The position numbers and the translations under genes were made by a program. From NCBI GenBank assembly GCA_032358255.1, contig JAULBX010006220.1, forward strand, positions 61,973 through 125,972: DNA of 64,000 bases. Direction: 5' to 3'. Shown one piece after another: positions 1 to 12,061 of the stretch. Positions within the stretch are counted from its first letter, which is position 1. Every line of letters starts with the position of its first letter. The DNA is from Heterotrichella gracilis (lineage: Eukaryota > Sar > Xanthophyceae > Tribonematales > Xanthonemataceae). The notes under the pieces are model-generated. The model worked only from the letters and a program-made list of their open reading frames with translations. It ran no database searches and was not told the DNA's origin.

Positions 1-1
1 C

Positions 2-1785
2 AAGGTGGAAAATGAGACGCCGGATCCAGAGGATGTGGTGGAGCCCTGGTTGCGCAAGCCGTACAGGCTGAGGTGAGAGCTGGCGCTGTCCCTGGATGCA
101 CACACATAAGGCTTTGCTGGCCAGTGGGGTTAATCCTGCCACCAGAGTTGCCTTGATGTTGGTTGCTACCACGGCTGTAGAGGGTACTTCACATGGCTCA
201 CAAGACGCATGTTGGACCATTCAGTCCAGCCGCACGCACTTTCACTTCTTATCCCTCACCAGACACACCGTTTGGCAATAATTACCATCCCTAGTGGGTG
301 AGCCACTCATCCACTCTCTCCCTCTTTCCCTTCAGCCGACGGGCACCCGAGCGACGGAGGCGGCGTGCCCTTGAAGAGGATGAGGACGCTGCTGATCGGA
401 GCAAGGAGGCGCGTGAGCGTGAGGAGGCGGAGGCCAGGCGGGAAGCCAAGCGGGCCAGGCTGGAGGGGGAGGCTGCGGAAGGTCGGTGGAGGGAGGGTAG
501 TCCTAAAAATGTCCAATTGCCCAATTTGACTGACTTATGGTGACCTGGGATAGGGCACCATGCTGATGTGTGTTAAGGGCCTGAGCGGTTGCGCGCAAGT
601 ACTGTTTGTGGTTTATGCTGTAGGTTGCTGTTGGTGCTATACTCTATGAGGAGAAATGTGTGTTAGTGGGTTGGACGGTGTGGTGCATGCCCTGCTTGTG
701 ATGCTTGTGTGTAAACAATTGCTTTGGTACCTGTGGGTAAGCAGCACCATCTGAAATCCTCCTGTGTGCGTGCTGCAGCGGCGTCGCAAGAGGAGACCGC
801 GTCAGCCCAGCGGTCTGAGCCCAAGGTGGACCCCAATGACCCCATCTACCAGGCAATGATGGCTGCTGCCAAGGCCCCGCCGCGGCCCCCCGCACCCCCA
901 CCCACAGTCATCGCCCCTGCCCCTGCGCCTGCCCCGCAAGCCGCCAAGCCTGCGCCTGTGAGCCCGCCACCGGCTGCAGTCACGTTGCCGCCTCCGCCCC
1001 CGCGCCCGCCTGTCGCCGCCCCTAAACCCAAGGCCAAGCTGATTGCAGCATTCGATGACGAGGAGGAGGAGGCCAAGCCCCAGCGCAGGCTGATCCCGCT
1101 GCAATACACAGGTGCGGATGGAGCTATGGAAATGCTCTGCCTGAGTGCAGAAACCTGAGCCAGCACCGGCCGCAGCCGCACATGTAGCATCAAGTGCATC
1201 GCAATGCATGGGGTTTGTGGAAGTGGCGCTGGCTGTTCTTTGCTACTGGCGCATTAAGCATGCCCATGGCTTCGAAATGCCCACATGATGATTGCCCTGC
1301 CATTGCAATAACCACCTGTCTGCACAAGGCATGCAAGCAATTTAGCAAGCATTCCAATCATGCCAAGAACACCCTGAGGCCCTGCCCATCCCCTTGCAGA
1401 CGAGGAGATGCGCTCCATCCAGCGGTCCCAGGAGCTGGCCCAAAAGGACCCCCAGACCCTGATCAAGGAGATCGCCGACAGCATACCCACCTCCAAGGCG
1501 GAGGTGTTTGCCTACCCCATCAAGTGGACATCCTACGACACGGCAACTGCTGAAATCTCTGCCAAGCTTGGCAAGTGGCTGAGCCGCAAGATCCAGGAGC
1601 TGATGGGCTCTGAGGAGGCCTCCCTGGTGAAGCACATGTTGGAGCAGCTGGCCAAGCACCCCAGCGCGCAGGCCATGTGCGAGGAGATGAGCGTGATACT
1701 GGACGAGGACACGGAGGACTTTGTGTTCAAGCTGTACCGCACAATCATTTTTGAGACGGAGCGGGCGGCGAGGCTGGGCGCGTGA
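2..1785 (+). CDS. RBM25: RBM25-like splicing factor, C-terminal part with PWI domain (5' truncated by window edge)
   Basis: Four exons are visible: 1-72, 336-481, 779-1111 and 1400-1785. Reading starts at base 2, codon phase closes at each junction, and a TGA ends the gene at 1783-1785. The product runs from an acidic/basic stretch (exon 2, rich in E, R and K) through a long Pro/Ala linker (exon 3) to a conserved R-R-L-I-P-L motif. It finishes with a helical domain in exon 4 that contains FAYP-KW, an acidic EEASLV helix and a closing YETE-like FETER. This order matches the C-terminus of RBM25/Snu71-type proteins, in which the PWI domain binds nucleic acid and links U1 snRNP to alternative 5' splice-site choice in the nucleus. 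The N-terminal RRM lies left of the window. The family assignment is firm; the gene symbol is by homology only. Confidence 0.88.
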
Positions 1786-2535
1786 GGCCCTTGGGGTTGA
1801 TGTTGGCCATATGCACTGGAGGGTGCTGTTGTGCTGTGGTAGCCTTACGATGGGAATTAGTCTGCCAGACGAGCTGATCAGCGCTACTCATTGTTAAATG
1901 CAGTGCAGTGCACACCTGGGGTTTCATGTCCACCTGGTATCATGTATACGATACCCAGATGACATTGTTGAATGAGCGAGTGAATCTTAGACAGCAGTTT
2001 CAGACTGGTTGATAATGTACCGTGCGTGGAATGCCACATGAGTGGCTCATGGTTTGGTTTGATGGGCAACCATATGGATGCCACATAGCACGGTCACTGT
2101 AATGCCATGCCATTCACTGGATGCCGGATTCAATTTGTCATTGCAATGGCCGATCACGTGATGACATCTCACATTGTGCACATCTGCAGAGGCCTAAAAA
2201 ATAGAAAAAGCTAAGCAAAAGGCAGTAATTGGCTGCCAACGCCTACAATAAAAATTACGTGAATCGTCGAAGGCAACAGTCTGCTTGAGTGGAGATGTAG
2301 TTCGAGGTGAATCACTACAGTAACTGCCAGGCTTGCCAATCATTGGGGTGTCAGGGACCATCAGCAGGGCCTTCCAAAATTGCGCTGTTCAACCTGGTGA
2401 CAACTCTCCATGCACTTGGACTACACAGCTGCCCCCAGAAGGACTTCTATTTGATACGCTGCCTGGCATCAGACTGAGCGTTTCACTGGTGCCTTGGACA
2501 TTCATGCATGAATTCACTGCCTCAAGTTGGGCAGC
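1786..2535. other. Convergent intergenic spacer, RBM25 / MAD2
   Basis: About 750 bp lie between the stop codons of two convergent genes, so the spacer should hold both 3' UTRs. A TGTAA, the usual green-algal polyadenylation signal, occurs near 2097 in the RBM25 direction. I see no credible coding segment, RNA gene or repeat here. Confidence 0.6.
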
Positions 2536-4206
2536 TTACACCTCCTCGTCCGCTTTGTATGAAACCAGGGTGTCCACCTTGTGTACCTGCATGCAAGGGT
2601 CACATGCAAATCTAAATCGCGGGCAACCTCCAACATCAGGTTGGATGTTGGACATCAACCCCTACTCTATACAAACAAATCATGATGATCGCAGGTAGTT
2701 GCATGCAATATAATTTGTACGACAGCAGGATACCAGAACTACAGTAACTACAGGGCAGGTGACCGAGGCAGGCAGCTGATGTCAACATACCCTCGTTGAG
2801 AAGGAGCGCAGCCGCACGTCTGCACTGTTCTTGATCATGCGTGCATCGCTCTCCTCCCTGCAACAGTCACACAGCAGCGTTCACAATCTGCACAGTGTAA
2901 TCATGGCAGAAAGCAAGTAGTAGATGCGCACACATCCACACAGCTTGCACAGCTCCCATTTGAACATGCCACACTTACCATTCCACGGGTACATCTGAAG
3001 ACACATCTGTGTACACCAGCAGGTCAAAGGTGCCTGCAGGAGCATGGCAGAGTCAATAACTTGTTGGCAGTTGCAACATAAAGCCAGCAGAGCCCAGACA
3101 ATACACTCACATTTCTCGTCGAGGAGAGGGAGGAAGGTGATGCTGGCAGTGACCTGCAGCCAGGATGGCATTTAAACACTTCTGAATGCCTCAAAGGAAT
3201 TGGAAGTGCAACTAGGTCCCTCGCGTCTTGATTACCGCCTTGGAACCACAGCACTTGCAATAAATGAAAGGAATACCTGTCTGATGATGGCTTGGATCTC
3301 TGACATGATTTCTCTCTCTGGCTTATCATAGTTTGTGCTGCAAGAGCAACCAGCAGTAAGTAAATACATCTCATAATGGGCCCTGGTAATAGAGCATTGC
3401 GCCTTCCACCCCAACCAAATATTTCCCCCTTGCACACGGTGCGTACAATTAGGTGGTTGATGGTGGAATGCAAGAGCACGCACCTGCTGTTCTCCTTCAC
3501 TGCCTCATCTGTTTCGATGTCAAACGACCAGCGCTCAAGCACCTCCTTGGAGGTGGCGCTTGTGATCACCATGACCATTTTTTGGAGGTCCCCCTTCAGT
3601 ATCCATTCTACGACAAGGACGGTGGACATCGCCATCAGTACATGACACCTGTATGTGGCTAGCTGTACAGTTGCACACGACCAAAGACATCAATCACACA
3701 CAATGGCCGAAATGGCAGCGCTTTTCTTGCACTGTTTGATGCAACTGATATGGATTGGCATACCTTCCATTTGCGTGAGCACGTTGCTCAGGTACTTTGA
3801 CAGCCTGCCGTCTGTTGTGACCATCATGCTCAAGCCATACTTTTTCTGTGACTGGAACGCCTCTGGTGGGTAGATGCCTCGTTGGAAGAGGATGCTGAAA
3901 GCACAAGAAGGATACAGGTCAGGGCTGAAAACCATTTGTCCCTAAAATCTAGGCCAGGTGTGCACGTGGTGATAGCTGGCGCAAAACTAGACAACAAGAT
4001 GGCGCATGAACACACTCTCATACGCCTTGTGGCAGTGCTCAGCAAAGGCAACAACTACACAATATAACCGAAATTGCAATATAGCCGCTTCCATGGTTTT
4101 GTGCAGCTGCGTACCTGTTCACTGCATACTGGAAGAACTCTGTGACAATCTTTGTTGAGCCTTTGAGTGTGATGTTGTTCTGCGTGGCTGTGGCAACAGC
4201 CGCCAT
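2536..4206 (-). CDS. MAD2: MAD2 spindle-assembly checkpoint protein (HORMA domain), complete
   Basis: Eight exons on the minus strand: 4206-4115, 3894-3764, 3607-3484, 3337-3277, 3153-3111, 3033-2979, 2857-2791 and 2586-2536. They join without a phase break into about 207 residues; the human protein has 205. Recognisable MAD2 blocks in order are NNITLKGS-KIV-EFF at the N-terminus, FQRGIYP and KYGL-MMVTTD, VLERW-FDIE, IM-EI-AIIRQ, TASITFLPLL, an FDLL-YTD strand and RLRSF-T-VHKVD-LVSYK at the C-terminus. The last block is the mobile safety-belt segment that closes over CDC20 or MAD1. The protein inhibits APC/C-CDC20 at unattached kinetochores. The ATG at 4206 is directly followed by the conserved N-terminus, so the start is secure. 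The gene is divergent to PTRHD1 and convergent with RBM25. Confidence 0.95.
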
Positions 4207-5283
4207 ATTGTCTAGGCGTGTCAAACCACTCCCCTGCAGTAAGGGTTGACGTGTTGTGCAGTGGATATATGGCTGGTGGTACGGCATTGCGGGTGTTGTT
4301 TGGGACAAGGTTGCTACTTCACTCTGCAAACCCCGGGCGCCAAGCGCAGACCTATGAGCACTTCAGGTGTTTCACGCCTATACCCAACCTAGCTTGCAGA
4401 TGCACGCTGTCGTTAAGCTTGCAGCAGCAGAAAGGTGGTCATGGCTAGTGTGGCAGTTGCACTTGAGTGCAATATGCATGCATATGAAGTTTGCCTGAGA
4501 AAGCAAGCAGGAAGCTGAACAGCTTTCAGACAGTCTAATGAGCGTGTGCCTCCCCTTACTGTGGAAACCTCTGCTGGGTATGTACGACCTTACAGCTCGG
4601 ACTGTGCGTTCTTTAGCACAGCACGAAACAGCCCTCAGATACCACCCAATTCTTCTCAGAGAGCATAGAGATATTTGCAACGAACTTACCTCACAACGAG
4701 GCCTTTCAGCGCCTAGTTTGTGACGTTTGGGCCTGATTAGGTGTCCTGTCCAGCACTTGTGCAACCACACAAGGGCACACGAAAGCTCCAAACCGTTTGG
4801 CAAAAGCTCGGTCAAAGGCAGCAACACGCTTGTAAACGTTATTTTCGAGCTGAAACTGCTTCTGAAGGCTGCGACAGCAGGTTCAACTTGAGTCAACGGA
4901 TGATCGGAGCAAATCTTCCATAGTCAACGCGCTTGAAAATGGGACCAATTTTCCGATAAAACCTGGATAAAACGAATTTTCCAGAAAACAATTATGTATT
5001 TCCACGTATTGACCATCGCCGATGGCATCGGTCTGTATAGTTGACAAGGACATTCTGTCGTGTTTGGGTCCTTGTCAAGTACACACCAGAACACATATAC
5101 CAGTAGCGGATCGTGCCCACCCATCCCACCACTCTGGCATATGCATGCATATCACCTTCTGGACAGTGTTGGGTCTCTTCACTAAAGATAAAAACCGTCA
5201 GTAGTTTTCAAGGACAAATCGGGTAATCAGTTGTGATTAGCGGACCCCGTATTGAGGCTATAACCACCGGCACCCACCACCAC
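4207..5283. other. Divergent spacer, MAD2 / PTRHD1
   Basis: About 1.1 kb lie between two start codons read outward, so it should contain both promoters and 5' UTRs. No ORF in it shows family resemblance or repeat structure. An ORF extends in frame upstream of the PTRHD1 ATG but begins without an ATG. Confidence 0.55.
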
Positions 5284-6160
5284 ATGGTTTGCAGCAGCAC
5301 CCCGTGCTTCAGGGCGTGTGTGCGGGTGACAAGGTCCCTAGCGCACTTCAGCACTCACTCAGAAGCTACCAGGTCATATAGTCAGTCTCAATTAGGGTTG
5401 AAGCCCAAACCTTTCCCGCATATGGCGAGCTCAAGCCCCAGCACAGCTCGCGCCATGTCAACGCACCCACCTTCAGCAACAACCAGTCAGCAACCCACAG
5501 AAAGCACTGAGCAGTCCGCCAGTGACCCCATCATCCAGTACGTGATCATGCGTCGGGACCTGTACGATGAGTTGGGGTGGCCGCTGGGGCCTCTCATCGC
5601 CCAGGCATGCCACGCCTCGGTGGCAGCTCTGTGGCTCAGCAAGGACTCCCCAACCACTGGCGAGTACTGCTCGCCAGAGAACCTGGACCACATGTACAAG
5701 GTAAGCTCTACCCTGCGCCAAGCCTTCACACTCACTACTCCCGCAGAATGCCTCCCACCCGCATGTGGTCCATGCCACAAGTTACACAAGTTCCCGCACT
5801 ACAGCCAGCATAGCATTCAGCCCTACACGCATTGCAACAAGCTGCCTTGTCAAGACACTGCTCATATCACCTGCCTATGCAACCTGCATTCCCAAAGTGG
5901 CAGCGCATGCATTTCCGAGTTGCCCGGTTGTTGGCCCACACCGCTGATGGCCCAAATGCAACTTGCAGGTTGTTCTCGAGGTGAAAGGGGAGGCGCAGCT
6001 GTCCAATCTCAGTAGCAAGCTGCAGGCTGCTGGCGTGGCGCACAAGGTGTGGGTGGAGCAGCCTGAGAACTACCCCACCTGCCTGGCAACTGCACCTGGG
6101 CGCAAGTCAGACCTGCAGCAGCACTTCAAGAAGCTCAAGCTGTGCAAGGGCAAGCAATGA
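5284..6160 (+). CDS. PTRHD1: PTRHD1-like protein (peptidyl-tRNA hydrolase II-type fold), complete
   Basis: Two exons, 5284-5700 and 5969-6160, join in phase 0 at TAC-AAG/GTAAGC and CTTGCAG/GTT. The core matches PTRHD1: a first strand with QYVIMRRDL, then GPLIAQACHASVAAL, and in exon 2 VVLEVKGEAQL, a WVEQPENYPTC-A block and a terminal K-FK-LKL. The family is related to archaeal-type Pth2 enzymes, which release tRNA from stalled peptidyl-tRNA, but the activity of PTRHD1 itself is uncertain. Upstream of the fold sit about 70 residues rich in Ser, Thr, Ala and Arg. If the first ATG (5284) is used this could be a mitochondrial or plastid presequence. The ATGs at 5422 and 5455 would give proteins without it. 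Confidence 0.9.
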
Positions 6161-6964
6161 CATACGCCTGCAGGCGGCCGGCACAAGCAAATTTTTTGTG
6201 TCACGCTGTTGAAGGCTGCCATCACCGGGTGGATAATCTCGCACGGGAAAGTGTGTGGGGGCGTTTTGGTTTCTTTTGTTTTCCCTTTTCACGTGCAGCT
6301 GAGGTGATTTTCATCATCGGCGCGCATGATAGTCCATATCTGGTGCGCACACAGAAGACAATAGGATTGTACTCATAGGGCAGGTAAAGGTATATTTCAT
6401 TAACAAAGAACTCCAAAGACTGCCTAGCTCTACCCAGGAGTTTTTGGCCCTAGGCAGGCAAACCACCATCCCCTTGGGACTGAGTAACCGTACGTACATG
6501 TGCAAACAATCAAAACTTGGACAACTAAAGGAACCACGATTTATCACTGGTGACTGGTGAAAAACATGCTATGCCTTGCAACTGTACAGTATAGTGCCAT
6601 GTTGGCCTAAAGGCAGCGTAAGCAATCTGATTCATAGGTAAACGACCACTGGTTGACCCTGCATATATGGCGCCTGTCACCTGCAAAACCTGTTCATCAT
6701 TTACTGTCACCATTGCTGATTCGCTCATTGCTAGCACAGAATCGTGTGCAGATGATAATTGACGGACATGAACAGAGCCCATCCAGGTATAAGTGCACAC
6801 CCTGCTTCTCACTAAATATACCAGTGCGACAGAAAAATGCCCCAGCAAAACCCCAGAATGAAGAACCAATTCCCCATCATTCCCGAGCAACTGCTGTATT
6901 GTGGGAACCCCTAAAAACTTCCCCTAGCAAAGCGGGAGCGCACATGCCCCTCGCACCGAATCCC
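6161..6964. other. Convergent spacer, PTRHD1 / RAP-domain gene
   Basis: About 800 bp lie between two stop codons and should carry both 3' UTRs. I see no coding segment, RNA gene or clear repeat. Confidence 0.55.
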
Positions 6965-9900
6965 TCAGGGTTTTTCTTGCTGCTCCCCTTGCGGCGCCAC
7001 ACCCACATCCCCCAGCAGCAGCCCACTCAGCGCCTCCCTGCGCTCCCAGTCGGGCAGCTCCCCCCAGTAGCTGTGCCCCACCTCCACCACCCGCCACCCA
7101 TGCACCTCCAGCAGCCGCCTGCGCAGCCTGGCTGCATCCGGTGAGGCGCCCATGGGCAGGTGGGGCTCATTCCGTGTGAGGTCATGTTCACCCAGCAGCA
7201 CCAGCGCGGTGTGGGGGATGGTTGGGAATGTGAAGCTGGCGGTGACCTCCCCGTGGACCAGGGGGGAGAGGGTGGCGGGGAGTGCTAGCGAGGCCAGGCA
7301 GGCGTGCACCGATTGGTGGAAGGGGTCCTGCTTCTGTAAGGGGACAAGGGGGGGGATATGTTGGAAATTTGGAAGGACTTATATTACGCCAAAGTGGAGG
7401 GCGAATGGCTAGGAAAGAAGACACATGCACCCCTTGAGTATACAATAAAGGTGCATACGCACCTGGGTACATAATCAAAGTCCATTTACGCCATTCTGGC
7501 AGTAAAATACACCCAAACAACGCCATCAATCACACGCTGCAGAGCCCACGAGCATGCAATGCATGATGCACCATCATCATTTCACCAAAACCAACCCAAT
7601 GTGACTATGCATACAGCCAATTACCACCGCTGCCCCGCCGCTCACCTGCCGCCTCTGGATCTCGCGCTGCCGCGCCACCCACACCTTCCTGCCCCTCTTA
7701 AACAAATCCTGGGTGGCGCTGCTCCAGAGCACGCAGCGGGGGCCCCCGCCCGATCCCGCAGGGCTGCTGCCATACACGCACGTGAGCAGGTGGAAGTTCT
7801 CAACCACGTGAGAGGGGACGGTACGCGTCGTCGCCAGGCGGGCCACCAACACCGGCAGCAGCGAGGCGCAGGCGCGGGCAGCGCGGGGGCTGTTGCTCCA
7901 CGGTTCGAGGATTGCAAGCACCTGCACGCGCAGAACAGTGATTTACATTTTTTTTATATTTTTAGTTTACGCCATGTGGGCGTTTCCTTTCTTTCTTTCT
8001 TAATATGAAACGTCACTTCCTGAATTCGTTCCAAGACAAGATGGTGGTCATGTCGTGCACACACTGGGCAATGCGCCAGGACTTTCATGAATCACCGATC
8101 TATTGGGATAAATTAAAAGTCTTCCTGACGCCAGCCGTGGGGAGGCTGACTGTGCGACTGCACTGGTGTGTGTGGCCAACTGCTTTAGCCACCCTGTGCA
8201 TGTGCGCCGGCAGGATGTATTTAATCAGTTACTTTTCCCGGTTGCACATTCCAATTCTGGAGGATAAGCTCAGCTGCCACTTTTAAAAATCATTCTCATT
8301 GTCAACAGCATATTATATACAAATGGACAGGTTGTGGGTGTGCGCAACATGTGCATCGAGTGCTCTTGTCAGAAGGGGAAGGCACGTACCTTCATTATGT
8401 CCCCCAGCGCATCAATGTCAAAGTGCTCGATGTGCGCCACCACCCAGTCCAGCGCCAGGTCCATGCAGGGCAGGGGGTAGTAATTGAACTCTGCAAACGA
8501 GGACAGCAGCGAGGCCACATGCTGGGGCAGGCAGTGCTCCTGGAGCCCCTGGCGCATCACCCCCGCTATGTGGTCAAGGTACATGCCCCCCGGGTGGTGG
8601 CCCACCGTGGCGAAGGCCGACAGTGTGTTGACCAGGCTGGGCAGGGTCATGGTGCGCAGGTGCGGCTCCAGCAGGTGGCTCATGTCATCGAAGAAATGGC
8701 TGCGGGGGGGGAGGGGGGTGCGGTTCGTGCATTGCACAGGAGGAAGAGGTGCACATGCACAGCCAACCTACTTGATCCCACCTCCCGTTTATTTTTTAAA
8801 CATGCCAGTGTGACGTGGACATGCACGTCCTAAGCTGCGGCACGCCCGGTATCCTGAGGGTGCAAACTTGTAACTTGCACGCAGTATGAATACGCTGCCA
8901 ACTACCCATTTGATGTATGCTTTGCTTGCTCAGGCAACACGCCAACAGTCAAGAGATGTCTTGGCTGGAAGGCCAAAGCCAACTTCTCAACATTTGCAAA
9001 GGGTCCACAGGGTTTGTCCCCACATCCCTGTGGGTGCGTGTGCTTAAGGTTTAGACATAAGGGTTCAGAGTTTGTCCCCACCTCTCCTGCAGGTGCGTGG
9101 GCAGGCCCATGTCCCTACTGGCCAGGCGCGCCATGCCGTGCAGGATGCGCGATGCCTCCTGCGGCGTGTAGCGCGCCTTCTTGGCAATCACAACCTCAGA
9201 CAGGGCGCGCAGCAGGGGCGGCCCGGACACAAACTCCAGCTTGCTCTGCAGCGAGGGATTAGGGTTAAGGGTTTGAGGATTAGGGTCAACTCGAGCTTGC
9301 TCTGCAGGGGGGGAGCGGGAGGATAGGGATCGGAGACAGGGGGCGGGAGAGGGTGGGATGACAGCAGTTTGGACTGGCTGGAAGGCTTGTTTAGGGTTTA
9401 GGATTTAGGGTTGTTGCCCACTTCTAATCTCCGCTGTCAGGTTTGCACTGGTGTGCAGCTCACAGCATCCGCATGGCCACTTTGTACGGTGTATATGGGG
9501 ACTCAAGGCATGCTTGGAACCAACGGCTGACGATGGGCAAGGTCAAACATGCAAGGTGGAAGGAGCATGCATGGATGGATGGCAGAGACACACTCCCCCC
9601 ATGCTACATGCATGCATATGGCACTCCCCCCCCAACCCCCCATGCCCGCGGCCCCCACCACCCCGCTCCCTCGCCACCCCACGCACCAGCGCCCACAAGC
9701 AGTTGCTGATCGACCGGGCATCAAAGTTCTGCACATGCGTGGACACCATGTTGCACAGGTCGAGCAGCAGCGGGCGCACAGCATCGGCAGCAACGGGGTC
9801 GCCCGCTCGCCGCGTCTCCAGATCCGCCAAGCGCCAGATGGCGGTAGCCACGTTCATTTCCCGGAACTGCGGGCCCTTGGTCTTGACGATGTCCTGTTGG

Positions 9901-11155
9901 AGGGAGGGGAGGCGTGGGTTGGCGATGGGGGTGGGCGCACTGCTGGGATGCATGAGTAGTTTTAAACCCTACACCCTACATACTATACCCTTGGTACGGT
10001 GCAGTGCTCGCCATGGGGTTGACATGGGGCTCATTGATGCCGTGTCCCATTGCCCACAAATGTGCATCAAATCCCCGGTGGAGACATACTTGGAACCAAC
10101 TTTAAGGCCCAGAATGCGTGACATCCATTGCCCAGCAAGCCGCAACAACAACCATGCTTGCACAGCTAGTGGCAATGCGCTACCGGGTGCGAATGGTACG
10201 GCACCTGTATTTTGGTCCAGTCCTGGGCGCGTAGTATCTCCCTGTTGAGCGCAACAGCGGTGCTTTCGGTCTTTGTCTGCAGGCCAACCCGCACACGGCG
10301 TCCCGCGCCTCGGGAGGTGACGTAACACTGCGATTGTTGGGCCCCGGGGAGGGAGACCAGGGGGGCAAGCAGCCTGTGGGGAGAGTGGCGGACGCATTGG
10401 TATGCGTGTGGGGCGGGGTTGGATGAGGGGCAGCATGGCCCCTTGGCAAACCAGGGCAGGCGTAAACCCAAACCTTGGAAGCGTGATGCAACCATGGTCA
10501 CCACGTTGCAGGTATCAGACCATTGGCCCAGTATGAACCAATGCCCACCACTTTAGTGTAGCTTGTGGGCTGTGTGCAAGTCACATTGAGCACAAGTGCA
10601 TGCCCCCGAAAATCCGGGTGGCGATCTGCTGTGCGCAATGTACCTGTGTGTCCTTCCATTAAGTAGCTCACCCAGTCCCAAAAACGCAGGTTTTGTACTG
10701 CTTGAAGCGCCACACGAGCAGGTATCCGCTGCAAGCACCCACAAATACAGTGTCAGGCAAACAACACTGTGTATGGAAGAAGATGGGGCCTGCCAACGAG
10801 AGCTGCAGGAGTTGCAAGGAGCGAATGGCCTGAGCTGACCAATAGCAAATGACGGCAACTATGAAGACACACTTGTGAAATATGGGCATTGTGAAGCTAA
10901 GGCGCCAGGTGAGGGGTGGTACCTGGCCACCACCTGTGACGTGTATGCATGCATATGCATATATGTTGCCGGCAGGAAAGGTTGCAAACGGTGGGTTGCA
11001 GGTGACGACACAAAACAAAATACAAGAGCTACCCTCTGTCGCTGCAAGCACTGCAGTGCACAGCGCACGCCCTGGGGGAGGTGGTGGCTAAGCAGCCCCT
11101 TACCGAAAGCGGGCACGAAGGCCTTGAGCGGTCCTAGCAGCGCTCTGTGTGCCAT
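6965..11155 (-). CDS. RAP-domain, octotricopeptide/FASTK-like organelle RNA protein (5' end unresolved)
   Basis: Supported minus-strand exons are 10373-10205, 9893-9687, 9245-9082, 8699-8390, 7921-7646 and 7333-6965, all joining in phase. A possible first exon at 11155-11104 (M-A-H-R-A-L-L-G-P-L, a transit-peptide-like start) needs at least one linking exon that I could not place. The middle carries helical repeat units typical of OPR/FASTK proteins, such as NVATAIWRLA and S-NCLWAL/SKLEF across a junction. The last exon encodes a RAP domain: V-L-L-G at a strand, then L-RRRLLE-HGW-VVEV-HSYW-EL. Proteins of this type act in chloroplasts or mitochondria, where they stabilise, process or activate single organelle transcripts; the target cannot be read from sequence. 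Two exon boundaries (near 9082 and 9245) are duplicated into the neighbouring introns together with telomere-like sequence. Confidence 0.8.
9009..9100. repeat. Duplicated 5' splice-site segment in the RAP gene
   Basis: The real exon end and donor (plus-strand bases about 9068-9100, donor at 9081) are imperfectly repeated at 9009-9040 inside the intron. Between the copies lies a degenerate TTTAGG-like stretch (about 9047-9067). On the minus strand both copies read as an exon-like end followed by GTGGGGACAAAC. Confidence 0.7.
9231..9311. repeat. Duplicated 3' splice-site segment in the RAP gene
   Basis: The acceptor and first exon bases (about 9231-9256, acceptor at 9246-9248) recur at 9287-9311, upstream in the intron on the minus strand. 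Both read TGCAG/AGCAAGCT-GAGTT. The 30 bases between them are degenerate telomere-type repeat (GGGATTAGGGTTAAGGG on plus). The upstream copy also has a full AG acceptor. Confidence 0.75.
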
Positions 11156-12061
11156 GTCCGGGCCCGCACAAGCCGGTGTGGGGCCAGGTGCCAAGGCATA
11201 TGCCGCCAAGTTTTGTAGTATAACGGCAGGTCTGCTTTCTACCGAGCTGTGCCGTCCAAACTGCGTGGCTGCGTGTGAATAACCCCCTGCTCCAGCAACA
11301 ACACAGTGCTATTCTACAACAAATGTTTCCTGCTTGCGACTGTGGGTTTGGCTCGAGGTTGACGAGGGCTGCTGCGCAAGTGTAGTTGGCTACCCTCGAA
11401 GGATACAGGGCAAGAATGGTGGTAGTGGGTGGTGGGTGCAGAGGTGAAAAGGCAGGCGCAAGCTCCAACAACAAGTCGACACTGGCGGCAAAACACACTC
11501 GCCTACGTGCATAACTGGTGCAAATGTCGTGCTTAGAGTTCCAACAGCTGCTTTTGCAAAGCTTTTTCGCCCATTGGGTGTTGTCACCATGCATAATATT
11601 TGTAAGACCAGCGGGTACCTGGCTGGCTAGGTACCCCATTCGACCTTATAAACTTTTGACAGCATGCAGGAGAGCCGTGCTTCTCGTCTGCTTCGAATTC
11701 TCGTGTGTTGAGTGTTTGCTGCCAAGTTCATCCTAGCAACGTTGCTTGCTTGCTGGTTGTCCCTTGGCGTTGATGACGGATTGCATGCATCCTCCACAAC
11801 ACACATCAACGTCCACCCAGTGTTCCGGTGTCACTTGTTGACTTGTTTGTTGTGCTTTATCGCTGCATTTGTGTGTATTGACGTATACTTGCCGCACACT
11901 ACGTGACACTAGCCACCATCGGCAGTACATTGGGTTGGACTCGCCCAGCTAGGCAACTCTCCCCCTTTTCTGTGTGGGATCGGCTACCTAGCTTAGCTGC
12001 CCATCAGTACAAAGTTGGGCTCCGCCGCTCTCTTTTTTTCTTGAGGGGATAGCCTCCAGGC
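11156..12061. other. Divergent spacer, RAP gene / LSM12
   Basis: About 900 bp lie between the provisional RAP start and the LSM12 ATG. If the RAP gene starts elsewhere the boundary moves. No other gene, repeat or RNA is recognisable. Confidence 0.45.
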
